From positions 1 through 46,744 of the forward strand of contig JAZNYQ010000107.1 in the NCBI GenBank assembly GCA_045594545.1: a stretch of 46,744 bases of DNA. Reading direction: 5' to 3'. A program made the position numbers and the translations under genes. This document shows, piece by piece, positions 14,514 through 20,870 of the stretch. Numbering within the stretch: position 1 is the stretch's first letter; each line of letters starts with the position of its first letter. The notes under the pieces were generated by a model that saw only the letters and a program-made list of their open reading frames with translations, did not search any database and was not told the DNA's origin. The stretch comes from CAKSHC01 sp045594545 (GTDB lineage Bacteria; Bacillota; Clostridia; Oscillospirales; UMGS1783).

Positions 14514-15735
14514 TATTCTGAGTCAATTATCTCCGATGAAGAGCGGAGAAGAATTGCGAAAACAAATGACGGTATTGCCGGTATATGATGAGGCTATTGT
14601 CAGCCGAAGCGCAACGGAGCGGCTGATTGCGTTATCGGATTTGTATAATATCTATATTCCCTCAGATATGTCGGTGGAGATATACAGCAAACTATACTTG
14701 GCGTTGATTCACTCCTTGAAAAAGAAAGATGGACGGGCGGCACGGCGGCAACGAAATGAGAACTGCAAACAGATCAACGGCAGAGGAGGCAATGGAATTC
14801 TGGGTGGCTCGGATAGTTTTACCATAGTTGGTTGCTCTGGCATCGGGAAGAGCTCGGCTATTATGCGTGCTATTGGTAATATTACAGAAAAGGGAATTAT
14901 TGAAGCGCAACATCCGTACACCAGGATTATTCCGTGTGTGGTTGTCCAGTGCCCTTTTGATTGCTCGGTCAAGGGGTTGCTCTTGGAGATTCTGCGTAAG
15001 GTGGACGAATTACTGGATAGTGATTATTACCCCAAGGCCATCCGCAATCGTGTCACGACAGATATGCTGGTCGGATGTGTCAGTCAAGTATCGCTTAATC
15101 ATATTGGGCTGTTAATTGTGGATGAGATTCAGAATGTGGTCAACAACAAAAACGGGAAGTCTTTGGTTGGGATGTTGACGCAGTTAATTAATAATAGCGG
15201 CATCTCCATCGGTATGGTTGGTACACCCGAATGTGTGCCTTTTTTTGAGCAGGCGTTGCAGTTGGCCAGACGATCTCTCGGCTTGCAGTATGGGGCGTTG
15301 AAATATGAGCCGTTCTTTTATAATTTCTGTCAGACGGTGTTTGGCTATCAGTACACCAAGAGGAAAACCGAGTTGACCGATGCGACGGTGCGTTGGCTGT
15401 ATGAGCATAGCGGCGGAATTTTATCTGTGGTTGTATCTTTGCTTCACGATGCGCAGGAAATTGCTATTTTGACAAGTGTGGAGGAACTCAATCAGAAGGT
15501 ATTAGAGGAAGCTTATGACAAGAGATTATCCATGCTACATGGGTATATGGAATCCACTATTATTCGAAAAAAGCAAGCGTCGGTACGGAATAAAAAGGGA
15601 AGAGTGTCTGTTGTTGAAACCAAGGTTGACGTGAAGAGTGTGATTGCCGATACCGTTGCCGTTGCCAAAGAAACGGGTGCGGATGTTGTGGAGTTACTCA
15701 GCGGAAAAATTACGGTGGAGGTGATTGGAATATGA
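14506..15735 (+). CDS. tnsC: TnsC/TniB-type AAA+ transposition regulator
   Basis: This AAA+ ATPase of about 409 residues is known in Tn7-like systems to polymerise on target DNA and pass the target choice from TniQ/TnsD to TnsB. Walker A is GCSGIGKSS (Lys115) and Walker B is LLIVDEIQNV (Asp206, Glu207). The sensor-1 region reads GISIGMVGTPE and an arginine-rich segment LARRSLGLQ follows. The ATG at 14506 was chosen because GGGAG lies about 10 bp upstream and an earlier GTG at 14497 lies too close to it. It overlaps tnsB by 8 bp and shares ATGA with tniQ. Confidence 0.92.
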   Translation: MTNILSQLSPMKSGEELRKQMTVLPVYDEAIVSRSATERLIALSDLYNIYIPSDMSVEIYSKLYLALIHSLKKKDGRAARRQRNENCKQINGRGGNGILGGSDSFTIVGCSGIGKSSAIMRAIGNITEKGIIEAQHPYTRIIPCVVVQCPFDCSVKGLLLEILRKVDELLDSDYYPKAIRNRVTTDMLVGCVSQVSLNHIGLLIVDEIQNVVNNKNGKSLVGMLTQLINNSGISIGMVGTPECVPFFEQALQLARRSLGLQYGALKYEPFFYNFCQTVFGYQYTKRKTELTDATVRWLYEHSGGILSVVVSLLHDAQEIAILTSVEELNQKVLEEAYDKRLSMLHGYMESTIIRKKQASVRNKKGRVSVVETKVDVKSVIADTVAVAKETGADVVELLSGKITVEVIGI

Positions 15736-17063
15736 TTGCTTATTTGCCGGAAATCTATCCGGATGAATTGGTGTATAGTTGGTTTTGTCGATATTACGTA
15801 CATACGGGATGCTTAACGCATAAGATGGCGCTGGAGGATATTTTATATAATCGTTGCAACAACCCGTCCAAGGAGTTTTTAGGACATCTTAACCCCGAAA
15901 TGAGGAAGAAAATACAGGGAATCTACCCATTAGAGCATTTGATTAAAAGTCATACGCTCTACCCGCAATATGCTCGTTTTGTACCTCTCGACAAAAAGAA
16001 AAAAGCCATATATCATATGGCTTGTGAGTTTTGCGATCCGCATCATTTATTTCCCATATTGCCGAGAGGGGATGCAGATCAGCATTTGAAATATTGTCCT
16101 ATCTGTGCTAAAGAAGATAGAGAGAAGTATGGGGAAACCTACTGGCACAGAAGCCATCAACTGCGAGGTGTAAACGTCTGTTATATTCATCGCTGTAAAC
16201 TGGAGAATTCAACGGTAACCGCCAAGAGTGAAAAGACGTTTACGCTCTGTCCGGCTGAAGAATACGCCGTAAATCAAGAAGCGCAAATGACGGATAATGA
16301 TTTCTCCTTGGAATATGTGAAGTACGTAACGGATGTATTTCATGCTCCAATGGACTTTGATAACGATATACCGATCTGTACGGTGTTGTATCAGGCGATG
16401 AAAGAAACTGGGTATTTATCCAAAACGGGGAATATGCGGCTTACCAAGCGCCTAGCGGAGGATATGCAAGCTTTTTACGGGGAGCAGGCAGCAAGTATTT
16501 ATCAGATACAGCGAACGTTACTGGGAGAGCGCTTTGATTTTTCGGTTGTTTGTCAGATTTCCTATTTTCTTGGGTTGAGTGTTGAAGATTTAATCGCTCC
16601 TGATATAACCGAAGATAAAAAGAAAATGGAACAGAAATCCCATTATATGAAAGAGAAAATCCCGCTTGATTGGCAGAGATATGATGAGGAACTGGCGCCA
16701 AAAATGGAGAAGATGGCGTGGGCGATATATACCGGTGAAGCAAGCAAGATTGGACGGCCGGAGCGTGTTTCAGAGCGGCGTATATACCGGGAATTGGGAT
16801 TGGCGGCACATAGCCTTGAGCACCTTCCGAAATGCAGGCTAATCCTTGAAAAGCATACGGAAAGTTATGAGGAAAATTGGGCAAGGCGGATTGTATGGGC
16901 GTATTGCAAACTGAAAACAGAACGAAAAGACAAGCCATTTTATTGGTCGGATATACGGGTATTATCGGGCGTGAAAAAACATAATGTTGAAAAAATTATT
17001 CCGCTTATACAAAAATATGCCGACAATAAAACGATACCAGGCATCGTACATTTGTTGGAATAA
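15732..17063 (+). CDS. tniQ: TniQ/TnsD-family target-selection protein
   Basis: This 443-residue protein opens with the TniQ signature (YLPEIYPDELVYSWFCRY) and has a zinc-finger-like core, YCPICAKED...YWHRSHQ...VCYIHRCKL. It continues with a TnsD-like C-terminal part rich in winged-helix-like segments (GRPERVSERRIYREL). TnsD proteins bind a fixed chromosomal attachment site, often the 3' end of an essential gene, and recruit TnsC. The length is typical of a TnsD rather than the short TniQ of CRISPR-associated elements. It overlaps tnsC as ATGA, with GGAGG about 10 bp upstream. No second TniQ, Cas gene or CRISPR array is nearby. The element sits just after ppdK, making the ppdK 3' end a candidate target. 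Confidence 0.9.
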   Translation: MIAYLPEIYPDELVYSWFCRYYVHTGCLTHKMALEDILYNRCNNPSKEFLGHLNPEMRKKIQGIYPLEHLIKSHTLYPQYARFVPLDKKKKAIYHMACEFCDPHHLFPILPRGDADQHLKYCPICAKEDREKYGETYWHRSHQLRGVNVCYIHRCKLENSTVTAKSEKTFTLCPAEEYAVNQEAQMTDNDFSLEYVKYVTDVFHAPMDFDNDIPICTVLYQAMKETGYLSKTGNMRLTKRLAEDMQAFYGEQAASIYQIQRTLLGERFDFSVVCQISYFLGLSVEDLIAPDITEDKKKMEQKSHYMKEKIPLDWQRYDEELAPKMEKMAWAIYTGEASKIGRPERVSERRIYRELGLAAHSLEHLPKCRLILEKHTESYEENWARRIVWAYCKLKTERKDKPFYWSDIRVLSGVKKHNVEKIIPLIQKYADNKTIPGIVHLLE

Positions 17064-17167
17064 TATTTTTTCTGTATGTTTTTATTTGAAAGTAATTTAG
17101 GTAGTTGCTATAAGCGGATTTTGTCCCTCTCAAATGAAAAAATTGAGAAGACAAAAGCGGAGGTTAT

Positions 17168-17257
17168 CATGGCATCTACGCAGTATCTCATACTTTTGTC
17201 AGCATGTTATTTGCAAAAAGTGTTGACATAAAGATTGTCAGCCAACTGCTTGGGTAA
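17168..17257 (+). pseudogene. Remnant of a tyrosine recombinase C-terminus
   Basis: One reading frame encodes HTFVSMLFAKSVDIKIVSQLLG then TAA. This matches the conserved C-terminal region of phage/ICE integrases (usual form HDLRHTFAS...GVDIK.VS.LLGH). The upstream context reads HGIYAVS, so the R of the H-x-x-R box is replaced. The frame stops before the catalytic Tyr, and no N-terminal part is present upstream. It is a dead fragment and shows that a recombinase-based element once occupied this spot. Confidence 0.6.
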
Positions 17258-17290
17258 AATAAAGGCGGATACCGAAGGGTGGTACCCGTC
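17256..17290 (-). terminator. Terminator of the helicase-like gene
   Basis: GGCGGATACC (17264-17273) pairs with GGTACCCGTC (17281-17290) with one mismatch. On the minus strand it is followed by TTTATTTTA. It lies 27 bp after the stop codon of the leftward ATPase gene. Confidence 0.6.
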
Positions 17291-17316
17291 TTGAGTATAA
17301 GAGAAGTGCTATAGAA

Positions 17317-18519
17317 TTATGAAATATCGGACAATGAATCCAGCCAGTTAATAAGGAGTTGGCGCATTCGTTTGCTGGGAATGTAAATAGTAATAGGATT
17401 GTGATCTCTTATGGCGGATCGGAACATCCATTGAATTAATTCGGATAAAGCAAGCTGGTCTTGCTCGACGCGAACACCTGCCTGATGAAAATAATTTGAG
17501 AGAATAGGGTTTAGAAAATAATTCATCATGTAGGCAAGCGTGATTCTGTCTCGATATTTATTTGTGGCACGAATATTACAGGAAAGGAATGATTTAATGT
17601 ATCCGTCACCCTCTAATTTATCTCTATAATCTTTAAATGTTGTCCATAAGGTCAATTGAGATCTGGTTTTATATTTGTTACGGAAGTAATAGTTAAGATG
17701 TTTCTTAAGATGCTTCAGTTTCTGAGGATGTTCCTTATACCAGGTACTGGATAATGTGTAGTCCCTCTCTCCGTCAGCATTTAGTAGGTTACTATCTACT
17801 ATATGGATTAAGGATTTGTAGTCGGGATAGTGGTATATTTGTTTTTCTGGAGTAAAGGCATAGGTGTTAAGTGAATTGCCGGAAATATACCAATAATCGT
17901 AATTAACTTCTTTGTAGTCGTAGTAGCATCTTTGTAACTGAGCATCAAACATATAAGTTAAGATAAAGATTTCAGTAAAAGCATGGAATACTTCAATAGG
18001 GAATATCCACAATAGGGCGGTATCGTCATAATGGTATAAGGCGCGCATAGAGCATAATCTTTTCTCTTCGTCAAACTTTCCTTCGTAGTCATCCTGATCG
18101 TCCTTCCAGCACACCAAATGGTTCTCATCTATTGTGGTAAGCGAAAGAAGGAGTTCCTGATCCTTCGTGCTTAATTTATGACGATGAACAACATCTGCTA
18201 CCTCATCCATGATTAGAGTGTAATTGTGGTTCTTTATTAATTCTGCAATTTCAAGGTCGAAATGCGAAAAAAGTGCATGAGTTGCCGCAATATTACGACC
18301 TTGTTTGAGCAGTCTTTTAATGTCATGAATTTTTGCTCCGTATGATTGAGGTTGCACAAAATACATGCTTGGACAAGCGTCAATAATGCGATTAATCTCA
18401 TCTAGATACGGCGTAATGTAAAGAAAGTTAGTGCCAATTGAGTTATTGATATAATTGATTGCGGCAGATGTTTTGCCCATGCCACACATTGCATCGATAA
18501 TATGAATTTTTGTTTTCAT
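17317..18519 (-). CDS. SF2-helicase-like P-loop ATPase, function unknown
   Basis: This 400-residue protein has Walker A near its N-terminus (DAMCGMGKTSAAI, residues ~9-21) and a DEAD-type Walker B (LIMDEVADV, ~103-111). A motif III-like ATHALFSHF segment comes before it, and a C-terminal QWMFRSAIRD resembles the arginine-finger motif VI. It looks like a short DEAD-like helicase of the kind found in phages and mobile elements. No signal peptide is present. GGGAG lies 8 bp before the ATG. It is transcribed towards the tns operon and stands alone. Substrate and role cannot be read. It could be part of replication or defence of the element that delivered the region. Confidence 0.6.
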   Translation of the reverse strand: MKTKIHIIDAMCGMGKTSAAINYINNSIGTNFLYITPYLDEINRIIDACPSMYFVQPQSYGAKIHDIKRLLKQGRNIAATHALFSHFDLEIAELIKNHNYTLIMDEVADVVHRHKLSTKDQELLLSLTTIDENHLVCWKDDQDDYEGKFDEEKRLCSMRALYHYDDTALLWIFPIEVFHAFTEIFILTYMFDAQLQRCYYDYKEVNYDYWYISGNSLNTYAFTPEKQIYHYPDYKSLIHIVDSNLLNADGERDYTLSSTWYKEHPQKLKHLKKHLNYYFRNKYKTRSQLTLWTTFKDYRDKLEGDGYIKSFLSCNIRATNKYRDRITLAYMMNYFLNPILSNYFHQAGVRVEQDQLALSELIQWMFRSAIRDHNPITIYIPSKRMRQLLINWLDSLSDIS

Positions 18520-18553
18520 TGACTTTTCTCCCTTGTTCAGTTATGCATTAGGA

Positions 18554-18645
18554 AAAACTGCACTTTTAAAAAAAATTACAGTAACATTTTCCTATTGATT
18601 TTCCTAGGTACTCCTTAGAGAAAGGGGTATTAAAACTGCACTTTT
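18554..18645. repeat. Paired AAAACTGCACTTTT sites upstream of the ATPase gene
   Basis: The 14-mer occurs at 18554-18567 and 18632-18645 in the same orientation. It is nearly self-complementary (only the C/G positions beside TGCA break symmetry), like a repressor operator. TTTTCCTA also recurs between them. These sites lie in the 5' region of the leftward ATPase gene. Confidence 0.5.
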
Positions 18646-18753
18646 TATTTATTATATCGCTTTTGGCCAGTGTTGTAAAGTAAGAGAGAGGGGATTATTG
18701 TGCAATGAAGCAGTCTATGTTTTATAAGTTATATTTGCAATATTGTTCGTATT

Positions 18754-18834
18754 GGGGAACCCCTTTTTGTACCGGCATTGCAGTTCATCACTTCGCTATG
18801 GAACTGCAATGTGGCGCCCAAAAAGGTTTTCCCC
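18754..18834. other. Long interrupted inverted repeat, possible oriT or structured RNA
   Basis: Nested pairings share one centre: GGGGAA (18754-18759) with TTCCCC near 18829-18834, CCTTTTTG (18762-18769) with CAAAAAGG (18819-18826), and CATTGCAGTTCCAT-type arms (18776-18788 with 18798-18811). The loop is about 10 nt. Transfer origins of Firmicutes conjugative elements often look like this, but no relaxase gene is in the window. The flanking 18662-19190 contains no gene that I can support. Confidence 0.45.
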
Positions 18835-19196
18835 ATACCCCTCCCGAAAAAGACGCTTGATGGTTTATTTTTAGGTTGGTTTTTAATTATAGTACGTGGT
18901 ATAGATATAAGAAAATGTTGTTGGTTTTGTAGTTTTAAGTACCCCCGGTCGTAAACGGTTTGATGGGTAATAGCACCAGGAATTTCCTGATTATATTGGT
19001 CATTAAGATATGATATAAATCGTATATGTTTGATGAGTGCTATTTGCTTCTAGGCAAATATAAACAGTGCTCCATAATTTTTTAAAAAGTTATCTTGATA
19101 ATTTAAGATAACTCAATAATGCCGCCTGCCGATGTTATAGTTGGTGGGTGGCAATTTGTTTTTGTGTGAATATCGGAAAAAGAATAGAGCATACTA

Positions 19197-19225
19197 TTGA
19201 CACTATAACGGTTAACCGATATAAT
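19197..19225 (+). promoter_or_regulatory. Consensus promoter with an internal palindromic operator
   Basis: TTGACA (19197-19202), a 17-bp spacer and TATAAT (19220-19225) give a perfect sigma-A promoter. The spacer contains the perfect palindrome CGGTTAACCG (19209-19218). A repressor bound there would block RNA polymerase, as expected for autoregulation by the HTH protein encoded 25 bp downstream. Confidence 0.8.
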
Positions 19226-19249
19226 GTTATTAATGCGAGGTGAATAATT

Positions 19250-19816
19250 ATGATAAGAGAGTTAATGGAGGACAAGAATATATCGCAATATCGACTGGCT
19301 AAGGAGAGCGGCATTGCCTATACGACAATCCATGATATCTGTAATGGGAAAGCTCAACCGGAAAAGTGTTCTGCTGAGACCATTTACCGCATAGCCAAGG
19401 TGCTTGGCATATCGATGGAGACATTGGTAGAGTCTTGCTTGGATAAGCGCAGTGATTTTGAAATTTTCAAGAGTAATACCTGCCATCGGTTAAAAGAGCT
19501 TGGAGATATCGATTTTTTGATTGATCTTTTGGAAGAGGATCATATCCGCAAATATTACGCAAAGAAGTGGTATCCCGAAAGTTTGTATCTGCTTGCTATG
19601 TTAGATTACGTGAGCCGTGAGAACGATATCCCCATTTGTACGCAATATGATGATATGCGTCAATTGAAGTTGAAGCACATGCTGTATCCGTCCAGTGTAT
19701 TGATGTCGGCCAAGGTGTCTCGGAATGAAGAGGTAAAGGCAAGATCGATTCGAGAGGCTATCCCTGAGTTTATGCGGTTTAATATCGTAGAGAGTGAGGT
19801 TCGCAATGTCATCTGA
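19250..19816 (+). CDS. XRE-type HTH protein, probable antitoxin/repressor partner
   Basis: This 188-residue protein has an N-terminal Cro/C1-type helix-turn-helix (residues ~1-62: ISQYRLAKESGIAYTTIHDI, then TIYRIAKVLGIS). A C-terminal domain of about 125 residues is one I do not recognise. The gene is preceded by a consensus promoter with an operator and GAGG before the ATG. It overlaps the nucleotidyltransferase gene by 11 bp. An HTH gene coupled to a nucleotidyltransferase is the usual layout of type II or type IV toxin-antitoxin and AbiE-like phage-defence pairs, with the first protein as regulator or antitoxin. The role is inferred from context. Confidence 0.8.
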   Translation: MIRELMEDKNISQYRLAKESGIAYTTIHDICNGKAQPEKCSAETIYRIAKVLGISMETLVESCLDKRSDFEIFKSNTCHRLKELGDIDFLIDLLEEDHIRKYYAKKWYPESLYLLAMLDYVSRENDIPICTQYDDMRQLKLKHMLYPSSVLMSAKVSRNEEVKARSIREAIPEFMRFNIVESEVRNVI

Positions 19817-20522
19817 TAAATTTACAAAGGAAAACCTGGATGTCTATCTGAAGGAGTTGGCTAAGGAGTTCCGAAGAATCAACGGGAAGTCTATGTCGGC
19901 GGAGATTGTTTTGGTTGGTGGGGCGGCCATCCTAACCAATTACGGTTTTCGTGATATGACAACGGATATTGACGCGATTATTCATGCGACGTCCGCTATG
20001 AAAGAAGCAATCAATCATGTTGGAGATAAATTTGATTTGCCAAACGGTTGGCTGAATGCCGATTTTATGCGTACCGGCTCTTACTCTCCGAAACTGGACG
20101 AGTTTTCGGTGTATTATAAAACGTTTTATGGCGTTCTGTCGGTGCGTACTGTGACGGCGGAGTATCTGATTGCCATGAAACTTCGATCGGGAAGAAAATT
20201 CAAAAACGATCTGTCCGACATTATTGGGGTATTGGCAGAGCATGAAAAGAAGGGCACTCCGATCACTATGGATATGATCAATATGGCTGTTGTTAATCTT
20301 TACGGTGGGTGGGATTCCTTCCCGGAAGATTCTAAGTCTTTTATTGAGAATGCAATGAAAAATGGGGATTTTGCCAATGTGTATAAGTCGGTAAAAGAGG
20401 AGGAACTGGAGTCCAAGGATATTTTGCTGGATTTTGAAAAGGATTATCCCAAAGTCGCCGCAGCATCTAACGTGGATGACATATTGAGATCGCTTAAGAA
20501 AAAAAGAGAAAACAGCAAATAG
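19806..20522 (+). CDS. Nucleotidyltransferase-fold protein (DUF6036/AbiEii-like), probable toxin
   Basis: This protein of about 238 residues has an MNT/pol-beta type nucleotidyltransferase start: VLVGGAAILTNYG followed by TTDIDAII, giving the Gly-Gly and D-x-D metal-binding pattern. A helical region (EYLIAMKLRSGRKFKNDLSDI) resembles the AbiEii and DUF6036 families, some of which add nucleotides to tRNA to stop growth during phage infection. The ATG at 19806 follows GTGAGG, inside the end of the HTH gene, so the pair is translationally coupled. A terminator follows. The nucleotidyltransferase fold is well supported; toxin activity is an inference. Confidence 0.8.
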   Translation: MSSDKFTKENLDVYLKELAKEFRRINGKSMSAEIVLVGGAAILTNYGFRDMTTDIDAIIHATSAMKEAINHVGDKFDLPNGWLNADFMRTGSYSPKLDEFSVYYKTFYGVLSVRTVTAEYLIAMKLRSGRKFKNDLSDIIGVLAEHEKKGTPITMDMINMAVVNLYGGWDSFPEDSKSFIENAMKNGDFANVYKSVKEEELESKDILLDFEKDYPKVAAASNVDDILRSLKKKRENSK

Positions 20523-20594
20523 CGATGGTGTGGATTGAGGCGCAGGAGCTGGAGGATATTCCGGATATTTAAGCAAATATGATGGTAAAAAGAG

Positions 20595-20634
20595 GGCCTT
20601 ACTCCTGAAATTACGTGGAGTAAGGCCGGTTTTT
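20595..20634 (+). terminator. Terminator of the HTH/nucleotidyltransferase operon
   Basis: GGCCTTACTCC (20595-20605) and GGAGTAAGGCC (20617-20627) form a perfect 11-bp stem followed by GGTTTTT. Confidence 0.88.
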
Positions 20635-20647
20635 ATGAATATGAGGT

Positions 20648-20770
20648 TTAGTGGTACTTGGGTAGCCAGTAGCCGTGGGTTTCGATCAGGTCGTCGACCA
20701 TCTTGACGATGGTGTCGATATCCAGCTCGCTGCCCGTATGGGGATCGAGCATGGCGGACTGATAAATGTA
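20648..20770 (-). pseudogene. C-terminal remnant of a GH4-type glycosidase
   Basis: The minus frame reads YQSAMLDPHTGSELDIDTIV, continues with a MVDDLIETHG helix and ends WLPKYH then TAA. This fits the C-terminus of GH4 alpha-galactosidases/6-phosphoglycosidases (AMLDP.T...L..D.IV...DDLI.AH). The fragment is GC-rich, like the backbone, and is cut at about 20771, where the sequence becomes AT-rich and a stop codon appears upstream in frame. It is probably a relic left when neighbouring DNA was inserted or deleted. Family assignment from ~40 residues is tentative. The rest of 20771-20870 shows nothing I can support. Confidence 0.45.
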
Positions 20771-20870
20771 TACACTACAAGCTAAAACAACCAGATCAGG
20801 ATGTAATTTTTATGCAGGTATCTTCTGAGGAATGACGCAATTTTACATGCACCTGCTGGAGGGTGTGGAT

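Noticed and set aside
20523..20570. A 15-codon frame right after the nucleotidyltransferase gene
   Set aside because: No ribosome site and no similarity that I can recognise; it lies in the short spacer before the terminator.
19932..20576. A 214-codon frame antisense to the nucleotidyltransferase gene
   Set aside because: The plus-strand gene has the family motif and ribosome site; the antisense frame has neither.
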